The position numbers and the translations under genes were made by a program. This document shows positions 49,762 to 62,642 of a DNA stretch of 64,000 bases, one piece after another; positions within the stretch are counted from its first letter, which is position 1; each line of letters opens with the position of its first letter. The notes below the pieces were generated by a model. That model had not been told where the DNA came from, ran no database searches, and worked only from the letters and a program-made list of their open reading frames with translations. This stretch comes from Paragordius varius (lineage: Eukaryota; Nematomorpha), in the NCBI GenBank assembly GCA_964247055.1, contig OZ176050.1, positions 1,178,001-1,242,000 of the forward strand, read 5' to 3'.

Positions 49762-52700
49762 AGACTACATCAAAATATAGAGATAGTTTGACAAACTCTT
49801 TCATATCCGATTTTTACAGCGATACTTTAAAAATTAATGTATTAAACTAGTCGCATCAATACTCAAGTTAAACTTTGTCCTTAAAAATCGGATATTGGTC
49901 ACCGGTGAACAAAATTATTTTTTATACATTCTCTTAGTAAGACTACATCAAAATATAGAGATAGTTTGACAAACTCTTTCTTATCCGATTTTTACAACGA
50001 TACTTATAAAATTAATGTATAAAACTAGTCGCATCAATACTCAAGTTAAACTTTGTCCTTAAAAATCGGATATTGGTCACCGGTGAACAAAATTATTTTT
50101 TATACATTCTCTTAGTAAGACTACATCAAAATATAGAGATAGTTTGACAAACACTTTCATATCCGATTTTTACAACGATACTTTAAAAATTATGGTATTA
50201 AACCAGTCGCATCAATACTCAAGCTAAACATTGTCCTTAAAAATAGGATATTGGTCACCGGTGAACAAAATTATTTTTTATACATTCTCTTAGTAAGACT
50301 AAACAAAATATAGAGATAGTTTGACAAACTCTTTCATATCCGATTTTTACAACGATACTTTATAAATTATGGTATTAAACCAGTCGCATCAATACTCAAG
50401 TTAAACTTTGTCCTTAAAAATCGGATATTGGTCACCGGTGAACAAAACTATTTTTTATACATTCTCTTAGTAAGACTACATCAAAATATAGAGATAGTTT
50501 GACAAACTCTTTCATATCCGATTTTTACAACGATACTTTAAAAATTAATGTATTAAACTGATCGCATCAATACTCAAGTTAAACTTTGTCCTTTAAAATC
50601 GGATATTGATCACTAGGTGAACAAAATTATTTTTTATACATTCTCTTAGTAAGACTACATCAAAATATAGAGATAGTTTGACAAACTCTTTCATATCCGA
50701 TTTTTACAGCGATACTTTAAAAATTAATGTATTAAACTAGTCGCATCAATACATAAGTTAAACTTTGTCCTTAAAAATCGGATATTGGTCACCGGTGAAC
50801 GAAACTATTTTTTATACATTCTCTTAGTAGGACTACATCAAAATATAGAGATAGTTTGGAAAACTCTTTAATATCCGATTTTTACAACGATACTTTAAAA
50901 ATTATGGTATTAAACCAGTCGCATCAATACTCAAGTTACACTTTGTCCTTAAAAATCGGATATTGGTCACCGGTGAACAAAACTACTTATTATACATTCT
51001 CTTAGTAAGACTACAACAAAATATAGAGATAGTTTGACAAACTCTTTCAAATCCGATTTTTACAACGATATTTAAAAATTAATGTATAAAACTAGTCGTA
51101 TCAATAAATCGCATCAATACTCAAGTTAAACTTTGTCCTTAAAAATCGGATATTGGTCACCGGTGAACAAAATTATTTTTTATACATTCTCTTTGTAAGA
51201 CTACATCAAAATATAGAAATAGTTTGACAAACTCTTTCATATCCGATTTTTACAACGATACTTTATAAATTATGGTATTAAACCAGTCGGATCAATACTC
51301 AAGTTAAACTTTGTCCTTAAAAATCGGATATTGGTCACCGGTGAACAAAACTATTTTTTATACATTCTCTTAGTAAGACTACATCAAAATATAGAGATAG
51401 TTTGACAAACTCTTTCATATCCGATTTTTACAACGATACTTTAAAAATTAATGTATTAAACTAGTCGCATCAATACTCAAGTTAAACTTTGTCCTTAAAA
51501 ATCAGATATTGGTCACCGGTGAACAAAATTATTTTTTATACATTCTCTTAGTAGGACTACATCAAAATATAGAGATAGTTTGGCAAACTCTTTCATATCC
51601 GATTTTTACAACGATACTTTAAAAATTATGGTATTAAACGAGTCGCATCAATACTCAAGTTAAACTTTGTCCTTAAAAATCGGATATTGGTCACCGGTGA
51701 ACAAAACTATTTTTTATACATTCTCTTAGTAAGACTACATCAAAATATAGAGATAGTTTGACAAACTCTTTCATATCCGATTTTTACAACGATACTTTAA
51801 AAATTAATGTATTAAACTAGTCGCAATACTCAAGTTAAACTTTGTCCTTAAAAATCGGATATTGGTCACCGGTGAACAAAATTATTTTTTATACATTCTC
51901 ATAGTAAGACTACATCAAAATATAGAGATAGTTTGACAAACTCTTTCATATCCGATTTTTACAACGATACTTTAAAAATTATGGTATTAAACCAGTCTAT
52001 CAATATTCAAGTATAACTTTGTCCTTAAAAATCGGATATTGGTCACCGGTGAACAAAATTATTTTATATACATTCTCTTAGTAAGACTACATCAAAATAT
52101 AGAGATAGTTTGACAAACTCTTTCATATCCAATTTTTACAACGATACTTTAAAAATTAATGTATAAAACTAGTCGCATCAATACTCAAGCTAAACATTGT
52201 CCTTAAAAATCGGATATTGGTCACCGGTGAACAAAACTATTTTTTATACATTCTCTTAGTAAGACTACATCATTATATAGAGATAGTTTGACAAACTCTT
52301 TCATATCCGATTTTTACAACGATATTTAAAAATTAATGTATAAAACTAGTCGTATCAATAAATAGCATCAATACTCAAGTTAAATTTTGTCCTTAAGAAT
52401 CGGATATTGGTCACCGATGAACAAAATTATTTTTTATACATTCTCTTAGTAGGACTACATCAAAATATAGAGATAGTTTGGCAAACTTTTTCATAATCGA
52501 TTTTTACAACGATACTTTAAAAATTAATGTATAAAACTAGTCGCATCAATACTCAAGTTAAATTTTGTCCTTAAAAATCGGATATTGGTCACCGGTGAAC
52601 AAAATTATTTTTTATAGATTCTCTTAGTAAAACTACATCAAAATATAGAAATAGTTTGACAAATTCTTTCATATCCGATTTTTACAACAATACTTTAAAA

Positions 52701-54048
52701 ATTAATGTATAAAACTAGTCGCATCAATACTCAAGTTAAATTTTGTCCTTAAAAATGGGATATTGGTCACCGGTGAACAAAACTATTTTTTATACATTCT
52801 CTTAGTAAGACTACATTAAAATATAGAGATAGTTTGACAAACTATTTCATATCCGATTTTTACAACGATACTTTAGAAATTAATGTATTAAACTAGTCGC
52901 ATCAATACTCAAGTTTAACTTTGTCCTTAAAAATCGGATATTGGTCACCGGTGAACAAAACTATTTTATATACATTCTCTTAGTAGGACTACATCAAAGA
53001 GATAGTTTGGCAAACTCTTTCATATCCGATTTTTACAGCGATACTTTAAAAATTAATGTATTAAACTAGTCGCATCAATACTCAAGTTAAACTTTGTCCT
53101 TAAAAATCGGATATTGGTCACCGGTGAACGAAACTATTTTTTATACATTCTCTTAGTAGGACTACATCAAAATATAGAGATAGTTTGGCAAACTCTTTCA
53201 TATCCGATTTTTACAGCGATACTTTAAAAATTAATTTATTAAACTAGTCGCATCAATACTCAAGTTAAACTTTGTCCTTAAAAATCGGATATTGGTCACC
53301 GGTGAACGAAACTATTTTTTATACATTCTCTTAGTAAAACTACATCAAAATATAGAAATAGTTTGACAAATTCTTTCATATCCGATTTTTACAACGATAC
53401 TTTAAAAATTAATGTATAAAACTAGTCGCATCAATACTCAAGTTAAATTTTGTCCTTAAAAATGGGATATTGGTCACCGGTGAACAAAACTATTTTTTAT
53501 ACATTCTCTTAGTAAGACTACATCAAAATATAGAGATAGTTTGACAAACTATTTCATATCCGATTTTTACAGCGATACTTTAAAAATTAATGTATTAAAC
53601 TAGTCGCATCAATACTCAAGTTAAACTTTGTCCTTAAAAATCGGATATTGGTCACCGGTGAACGAAACTATTTTGTATACATTCTCTTAGTAGGTCTACA
53701 TCAAAATATAGAGATAGTTTGGCAAACTCTTTCATATCCGATTTTTACAACGATACTTTAAAAATTATGGTATTAAACCAGTCGCATCAATACTCACGTA
53801 TAACTTTGTCCTTAAAAATCGGATATTGGTCACCGGTGAACGAAACTATTTTTTATACATTCTCTTAGTAAAACTACATCAAAATATAGAAATAGTTTGA
53901 CAAATTCTTTCATATCCGATTTTTACAACGATACTTTAAAAATTAATGTATAAAACTAGTCGGATCAATACTCAAGTTAACATTTGTCCTTAAAAATCGG
54001 ATATTGGTCACGGGTGAACAAAATTATTTTTTATACATTCTCATAGTA

Positions 54049-54183
54049 AGACTACATCAAAATATAGAAATAGTTTGACAAACTCTTTCATATCCGATAT
54101 TACAACGATAAAGCTAAACATTGTCCTTAAAAATCGGATATTGGTCACCGGTGAACAAAACTATTTTTTATACATTCTCATTA
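54049..54183. repeat. Truncated monomer, 135 bp
   Basis: Counterpart of 42,356 at an offset of 11,693 bp. It is preceded by the same ggtcacgggtg and ctcatagtaag variants. Confidence 0.9.
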
Positions 54184-56663
54184 AGACTACATCAAAATAT
54201 AGAGATAGTTTGACAAACTCTTTCATATCCGATTTTTACAGCGATACTTTAAAAATTAATGTATTAAACTAGTCGCATCAATACTCAAGTTAAACTTTGT
54301 CCTTAAAAATCGGATATTGGTCACCGGTGAACAAAATTATTTTTTATACATTCTCTTAGTAAGACTACATCAAAATATAGAGATAGTTTGACAAACTCTT
54401 TCATATCCGATTTTTACAACGATACTTTAAAAATTATGGTATTAAACCAGTCGCATCAATACTCACGTATAACTTTGTCCTTAAAAATCGGATATTGGTC
54501 ACCGGTGAACAAAATTATTTTATATACATTCTCTTAGTAAAACTACATCAAAATACAGAGATAGTTTGACAAACTCTTTCATATCCGATTTTTACAACGA
54601 TACTTTAAAAATTAATGTATAAAACTAGTCGCATCAATACTCAAGCTAAACATTGTCCTTAAAAATCGGATATTGGTCACCGGTGAACAAAACTATTTTT
54701 TATACATTCTCTTAGTAAGACTACATCATTATATAGAGATAGTTTGACAAACTCTTTCATATCCGATTTTTACAACGATATTTAAAAATTAATGTATAAA
54801 ACTAGTCGTATCAATACTCAAGTTATTTGTCCTTAAAAATCGGATATTGGTCACCGGTGAACAAAATTATTTTTTATACATTCTCCTAGTACGACTACAT
54901 CAAAATATAGAGATAGTTTGACAAACTCTTTCATATCCGATTTTTACAACGATACTTTAAAATTATGGTATTAAACCAGTCGCATCAATACTCACGTATA
55001 ACTTTGTCCTTAAAAATCGGATATTGGTCACCGGTGAACAAAATTATTTTATATACATTCTCTTAGTAAAACTACATCAAAATATAGAGATAGTTTGACA
55101 AACTCTTTCATATCCGATTTTTACAACGATACTTTAAAAATTAATGTATAAAACTAGTCGCATCAATACTCAAGCTAAACATTGTCCTTAAAAATCGGAT
55201 ATTGGTCACCGGTGAACTAAACTATTTTTTATACATTCTCTTAGTAAGACTACATCATTATATAGAGATAGTTTGACAAACTCTTTCATATCCGATTTTT
55301 ACAACGATATTTAAAAATTAATGTATAAAACTAGTCGTATCAATACTCAAGTTATTTGTCCTTAAAAATCGGATATTGGTCCCCGGTGAACAAAATTATT
55401 TTTAATACATTCTCTTAGTAAAACTACATCAAAATATAGAAATAGTTTGACAAACTCTTTCATATCCGATTTTTACAACGATACTTTAAAAATTAATGTA
55501 TAAAACTAGTCGCATCAATACTCAAGTTATTTGTCCTTAAAAATTGGATATTGGTCCCCGGTGAACAAAATTATTTTTTATACATTCTCTTAGTAAAACT
55601 ACATCAAAATATAGAAATAGTTAAACAAATTCTTTCATATCCGATTTTTACAACGATACTTTAAAAATTAATGTATAAAACTAGTCGCATCAATACTCAA
55701 GTTAAATTTTGTCCTTAAAAATGGGATATTGGTCACCGGTGAACAAAACTATTTTTTATACATTCTCTTAGTAAGAATACATCAAAATATAGAGATAGTT
55801 TGACAAACTATTTCATATCCGATTTTTACAACGATACTTTAGAAATTAATGTATTAAACTAGTCGCATCAATACTCAAGTTAAACTTTGTCCTTAAAAAT
55901 CGGATATTGGTCACCGGTGAACAAAACTATTTTTTATACATTCTCTTAGTAGGACTACATCAAAATATAGAGATAGTTTGGCAAACTCTTTCATATCCGA
56001 TTTTTACAACGATACTTTAAAAATTATGGTATTAAACCAGTCGCATCAATACTCAAGTTACACTTTGTCCTTAAAAATCGGATATTGGTCACCGGTGAAC
56101 AAAACTACTTATTATACATTCTCTTAGTAAGACTACATCAAAATATAGAGATAGTTTGACAAACTCTTTCATATCCGATTTTTACAACGATACTTTAAAA
56201 ATTAATGTATTAAACTAGTCGCATCAATACTCAAGTTAAACTTTGTCCTTAAAAATCGGATATTGGTCACCGGTGAACGAAACTATTTTTTATACATTCT
56301 CTTAGTAGGACTACATCAAAATATAGAGATAGTTTGGCAAACTCTTTCATATCCGATTTTTACAACGATACTTTAAAAATTAATGTATTAAACTAGTCGC
56401 ATCAATACTCAAGTTAAACTTTGTCCTTAAAAATCGGATATTGGTCACCGGTGAACGAAACTATTTTTTATACATTCTCTTAGTAGGACTACATCAAAAT
56501 ATAGAGATAGTTTGGCAAACTCTTTCATATCCGATTTTTACAACGATACTTTAAAAATTAATGTATAAAACTAGTCGCATCAATACTCAAGTTAAACTTT
56601 GTCCTTAAAAATCGGATATTCGTCACCGGTGAACAAAATTATTTTTTATACATTCTCTTAGTA

Positions 56664-56797
56664 AGACTACATCAAAATAAGAAATAGTTTGACAAACTCT
56701 TTCATATCCGATATTACAACGATAAAGCTAAACATTGTCCTTAAAAATCGGATATTGGTCACCGGTGAACAAAACTATTTTTTATACATTCTCATTA
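56664..56797. repeat. Truncated monomer, 134 bp
   Basis: Counterpart of 44,972 at 11,692 bp. Opens the first 1558-bp HOR of the second super-repeat. Confidence 0.9.
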
Positions 56798-58221
56798 AGA
56801 CTACATCAAAATATAGAGATAGTTTGACAAACTCTTTCATATCCGATTTTTACAGCGATACTTTAAAAATTAATGTATTAAACTAGTCGCATCAATACTC
56901 AAGTTAAACTTTGTCCTTAAAAATCGGATATTGGTCACCGGTGAACAAAATTATTTTTTATACATTCTCTTAGTAAGACTACATCAAAATATAGAGATAG
57001 TTTGACAAACTCTTTCTTATCCGATTTTTACAACGATACTTATAAAATTAATGTATAAAACTAGTCGCATCAATACTCAAGTTAAACTTTGTCCTTAAAA
57101 ATCGGATATTGGTCACCGGTGAACAAAATTATTTTTTATACATTCTCTTAGTAAAACTACATCAAAATATAGAAATAGTTAAACAAATTCTTTCATATCC
57201 GATTTTTACAACGATACTTTAAAAATTAATGTATAAAACTAGTCGCATCAATACTCAAGTTAAATTTTGTCCTTAAAAATGGGATATTGGTCACCGGTGA
57301 ACAAAACTATTTTTTATACATTCTCTTAGTAAGACTACATCAAAATATAGAGATAGTTTGACAAACTATTTCATATCCGATTTTTACAACGATACTTTAG
57401 AAATTAATGTATTAAACTAGTCGCATCAATACTCAAGTTAAACTTTGTCCTTAAAAATCGGATATTGGTCACCGGTGAACAAAACTATTTTTTATACATT
57501 CTCTTAGTAGGACTACATCAAAATATAGAGATAGTTTGGCAAACTCTTTCATATCCGATTTTTACAACGATACTTTAAAAATTATGGTATTAAACCAGTC
57601 GCATCAATACTCAAGTTACACTTTGTCCTTAAAAATCGGATATTGGTCACCGGTGAACAAAACTACTTATTATACATTCTCTTAGTAAGACTACATCAAA
57701 ATATAGAGATAGTTTGACAAACTCTTTCATATCCGATTTTTACAACGATACTTTAAAAATTAATGTATTAAACTAGTCGCATCAATACTCAAGTTAAACT
57801 TTGTCCTTAAAAATCGGATATTGGTCACCGGTGAACGAAACTATTTTTTATACATTCTCTTAGTAGGACTACATCAAAATATAGAGATAGTTTGGCAAAC
57901 TCTTTCATATCCGATTTTTACAACGATACTTTAAAAATTAATGTATTAAACTAGTCGCATCAATACTCAAGTTAAACTTTGTCCTTAAAAATCGGATATT
58001 GGTCACCGGTGAACGAAACTATTTTTTATACATTCTCTTAGTAGGACTACATCAAAATATAGAGATAGTTTGGCAAACTCTTTCATATCCGATTTTTACA
58101 ACGATACTTTAAAAATTAATGTATAAAACTAGTCGCATCAATACTCAAGTTAAACTTTGTCCTTAAAAATCGGATATTCGTCACCGGTGAACAAAATTAT
58201 TTTTTATACATTCTCTTAGTA
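56664..58221. repeat. Higher-order repeat, 9 monomers, 1558 bp
   Basis: Same monomer order as 44,972-46,529, at an offset of 11,692 bp. I noticed only isolated differences, such as aaaattaatg here where the first copy has aaaataaatg. Confidence 0.88.
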
Positions 58222-58355
58222 AGACTACATCAAAATAAGAAATAGTTTGACAAACTCTTTCATATCCGATATTACAACGATAAAGCTAAACATTGTCCTT
58301 AAAAATCGGATATTGGTCACCGGTGAACAAAACTATTTTTTATACATTCTCATTA
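58222..58355. repeat. Truncated monomer, 134 bp
   Basis: Exactly 1558 bp after the previous copy. Opens another complete 9-monomer HOR. Confidence 0.9.
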
Positions 58356-59779
58356 AGACTACATCAAAATATAGAGATAGTTTGACAAACTCTTTCATAT
58401 CCGATTTTTACAGCGATACTTTAAAAATTAATGTATTAAACTAGTCGCATCAATACTCAAGTTAAACTTTGTCCTTAAAAATCGGATATTGGTCACCGGT
58501 GAACAAAATTATTTTTTATACATTCTCTTAGTAAGACTACATCAAAATATAGAGATAGTTTGACAAACTCTTTCTTATCCGATTTTTACAACGATACTTA
58601 TAAAATTAATGTATAAAACTAGTCGCATCAATACTCAAGTTAAACTTTGTCCTTAAAAATCGGATATTGGTCACCGGTGAACAAAATTATTTTTTATACA
58701 TTCTCTTAGTAAAACTACATCAAAATATAGAAATAGTTAAACAAATTCTTTCATATCCGATTTTTACAACGATACTTTAAAAATTAATGTATAAAACTAG
58801 TCGCATCAATACTCAAGTTAAATTTTGTCCTTAAAAATGGGATATTGGTCACCGGTGAACAAAACTATTTTTTATACATTCTCTTAGTAAGACTACATCA
58901 AAATATAGAGATAGTTTGACAAACTATTTCATATCCGATTTTTACAACGATACTTTAGAAATTAATGTATTAAACTAGTCGCATCAATACTCAAGTTAAA
59001 CTTTGTCCTTAAAAATCGGATATTGGTCACCGGTGAACAAAACTATTTTTTATACATTCTCTTAGTAGGACTACATCAAAATATAGAGATAGTTTGGCAA
59101 ACTCTTTCATATCCGATTTTTACAACGATACTTTAAAAATTATGGTATTAAACCAGTCGCATCAATACTCAAGTTACACTTTGTCCTTAAAAATCGGATA
59201 TTGGTCACCGGTGAACAAAACTACTTATTATACATTCTCTTAGTAAGACTACATCAAAATATAGAGATAGTTTGACAAACTCTTTCATATCCGATTTTTA
59301 CAACGATACTTTAAAAATTAATGTATTAAACTAGTCGCATCAATACTCAAGTTAAACTTTGTCCTTAAAAATCGGATATTGGTCACCGGTGAACGAAACT
59401 ATTTTTTATACATTCTCTTAGTAGGACTACATCAAAATATAGAGATAGTTTGGCAAACTCTTTCATATCCGATTTTTACAACGATACTTTAAAAATTAAT
59501 GTATTAAACTAGTCGCATCAATACTCAAGTTAAACTTTGTCCTTAAAAATCGGATATTGGTCACCGGTGAACGAAACTATTTTTTATATATTCTCTTGTT
59601 CGGACTACATCAAAATATAGAGATAGTTTGGCAAACTCTTTCATATCCGATTTTTACAACGATACTTTAAAAATTAATGTATAAAACTAGTCGCATCAAT
59701 ACTCAAGTTAAACTTTGTCCTTAAAAATCGGATATTCGTCACCGGTGAACAAAATTATTTTTTATACATTCTCTTAGTA
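58222..59779. repeat. Higher-order repeat, 9 monomers, 1558 bp
   Basis: Tandem copy of the preceding unit. It has a private ttctcttgttcgg change near 59,595. The first super-repeat has no complete counterpart of this third 1558-bp unit. Confidence 0.88.
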
Positions 59780-59913
59780 AGACTACATCAAAATAAGAAA
59801 TAGTTTGACAAACTCTTTCATATCCGATATTACAACGATAAAGCTAAACATTGTCCTTAAAAATCGGATATTGGTCACCGGTGAACAAAACTATTTTTTA
59901 TACATTCTCATTA
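59780..59913. repeat. Truncated monomer, 134 bp
   Basis: Again 1558 bp on. The following monomer has ttacaacgata in place of the usual ttacagcgata, and then the array turns into the gatcactaggtg series known from 50.6 kb. This is a switch point between blocks. Confidence 0.9.
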
Positions 59914-60994
59914 AGACTACATCAAAATATAGAGATAGTTTGACAAACTCTTTCATATCCGATTTTTACAACGATACTTTAAAAATTAATGTATTAAACT
60001 AGTCGCATCAATACTCAAGTTAAACTTTGTCCTTTAAAATCGGATATTGATCACTAGGTGAACAAAATTATTTTTTATACATTCTCTTAGTAAGACTACA
60101 TCAAAATATAGAGATAGTTTGACAAACTCTTTCATATCCGATTTTTACAGCGATACTTTAAAAATTAATGTATTAAACTAGTCGCATCAATACATAAGTT
60201 AAACTTTGTCCTTAAAAATCGGATATTGGTCACCGGTGAACGAAACTATTTTTTATACATTCTCTTAGTAGGACTACATCAAAATATAGAGATAGTTTGG
60301 AAAACTCTTTAATATCCGATTTTTACAACGATACTTTAAAAATTATGGTATTAAACCAGTCGCATCAATACTCAAGTTACACTTTGTCCTTAAAAATCGG
60401 ATATTGGTCACAGGTGAACAAAACTACTTATTATACATTCTCTTAGTAAGACTACAACAAAATATAGAGATAGTTTGACAAACTCTTTCAAATCCGATTT
60501 TTACAACGATATTTAAAAATTAATGTATAAAACTAGTCGTATCAATAAATCGCATCAATACTCAAGTTAAACTTTGTCCTTAAAAATCGGATATTGGTCA
60601 CCGGTGAACAAAATTGTTTTTTATACATTCTCTTAGTAGGACTACATCAAAATATAGAGATAGTTTGGCAAACTCTTTCATATCCGATTTTTACAACGAT
60701 ACTTTAAAAATTAATGTATTAAACTAGTCGCATCAATACTCAAGTTAAACTTTGTCCTTAAAAATCGGATATTGGTCACCGGTGAACGAAACTATTTTTT
60801 ATACATTCTCTTAGTAGGACTACATCAAAATATAGAGATAGTTTGGCAAACTCTTTCATATCCGATTTTTACAACGATACTTTAAAAATTAATGTATAAA
60901 ACTAGTCGCATCAATACTCAAGTTAAACTTTGTCCTTAAAAATCGGATATTCGTCACCGGTGAACAAAATTATTTTTTATACATTCTCTTAGTA
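59780..60994. repeat. Higher-order repeat, 7 monomers, 1215 bp, mosaic
   Basis: The length fits 134 plus 6 x 178 plus 13. After the first two monomers it follows the series gatcactaggtg, atacataagtt, ttggaaaac with ctttaatatcc, aaactacttatta, and caacaaaatatag with the insertion, as found at 50.5-51.1 kb. From about 60,400 it matches 47,500 onward. Confidence 0.85.
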
Positions 60995-61128
60995 AGACTA
61001 CATCAAAATAAGAAATAGTTTGACAAACTCTTTCATATCCGATATTACAACGATAAAGCTAAACATTGTCCTTAAAAATCGGATATTGGTCACCGGTGAA
61101 CAAAACTATTTTTTATACATTCTCATTA
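60995..61128. repeat. Truncated monomer, 134 bp
   Basis: Counterpart of 48,113 at 12,882 bp. It shares the downstream tatatcaaaatatag variant. Confidence 0.9.
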
Positions 61129-62195
61129 AGACTACATCAAAATATAGAGATAGTTTGACAAACTCTTTCATATCCGATTTTTACAGCGATACTTTAAAAA
61201 TTAATGTATTAAACTAGTCGCATCAATACTCAAGTTAAACTTTGTCCTTAAAAATCGGATATTGGTCACCGGTGAACAAAATTATTTTTTATACATTCTC
61301 TTAGTAAGACTATATCAAAATATAGGATAGTTTGACAAACTCTTTCTTATCCGATTTTTACAACGATACTTATAAAATTAATGTATAAAACTAGTCGCAT
61401 CAATACTCAAGTTAAACTTTGTCCTTAAAAATCGGATATTGGTCACCGGTGAACAAAATTATTTTTTATACATTCTCTTAGTAAAACTACATCAAAATAT
61501 AGAAATAGTTAAACAAATTCTTTCATATCCGATTTTTACAACGATACTTTAAAAATTAATGTATAAAACTAGTCGCATCAATACTCAAGTTAAATTTTGT
61601 CCTTAAAAATGGGATATTGGTCACCGGTGAACAAAACTATTTTTTATACATTCTCTTAGTAAGACTACATCAAAATATAGAGATAGTTTGACAAACTATT
61701 TCATATCCGATTTTTACAACGATACTTTAGAAATTAATGTATTAAACTAGTCGCATCAATACTCAAGTTAAACTTTGTCCTTAAAAATCGGATATTGGTC
61801 ACCGGTGAACAAAACTATTTTTTATACATTCTCTTAGTAGGACTACATCAAAATATAGAGATAGTTTGGCAAACTCTTTCATATCCGATTTTTACAACGA
61901 TACTTTAAAAATTATGGTATTAAACCAGTCGCATCTATACTCAAGTTACACTTTGTCCTTAAAAATCGGATATTGGTCACCGGTGAACAAAACTACTTAT
62001 TATACATTCTCTTAGTAAGACTACATCAAAATATAGAGATAGTTTGACAAACTCTTTCATATCCGATTTTTACAACGATACTTTAAAAATTAATGTATTA
62101 AACTAGTCGCATCAATACTCAAGTTAAACTTTGTCCTTAAAAATCGGATATTGGTCACCGGTGAACGAAACTATTTTTTATACAATCTCTTAGTA

Positions 62196-62330
62196 GGACT
62201 ACATCAAAATATAGAGATAGTTTGGCAAACTCTTTCATATCCGATATTACAACGATAAAGCTAAACATTGTCCTTAAAAATCGGATATTGGTCACCGGTG
62301 AACAAAACTATTTTTTATACATTCTCATTA
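62196..62330. repeat. Truncated monomer, 135 bp, hybrid start
   Basis: Counterpart of the hybrid at 49,315 (offset 12,881 bp), so the recombination that made it came before the super-repeat duplication. Confidence 0.9.
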
Positions 62331-62508
62331 AGACTACATCAAAATATAGAGATAGTTTGACAAACTCTTTCATATCCGATTTTTACAGCGATACTTTAAA
62401 AATTAATGTATTAAACTAGTCGCATCAATACTCAAGTTAAACTTTGTCCTTAAAAATCGGATATTGGTCACCGGTGAACGAAACTATTTTTTATACATTC
62501 TCTTAGTA

Positions 62509-62642
62509 AGACTACATCAAAATAAGAAATAGTTTGACAAACTCTTTCATATCCGATATTACAACAATAAAGCTAAACATTGTCCTTAAAAATCGGATAT
62601 TGGTCACCGGTGAACAAAACTATTTTTTATACATTCTCATTA
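62509..62642. repeat. Truncated monomer, 134 bp
   Basis: Last copy in the window, counterpart of 49,628. It has a private acaacaataaag change. Confidence 0.9.

Larger units (their letters stand above)
39425..51118. repeat. ~12-kb super-repeat, copy 1
   Basis: This region and 51,465-64,000 share nearly all markers in the same order, but the offset changes: 12,040-12,043 bp at 39.4-41 kb, 11,692-11,693 bp at 42.4-46.7 kb, 12,881-12,882 bp at 47.5-51.1 kb. The changes correspond to a loss of about two monomers in copy 2 near 53 kb (or gain in copy 1, where the catcaaagagatag monomer occurs twice, at 40.95 and 41.66 kb) and a gain of about seven monomers in copy 2 near 58-60 kb. Aligned parts differ at few sites by eye. 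Confidence 0.88.
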
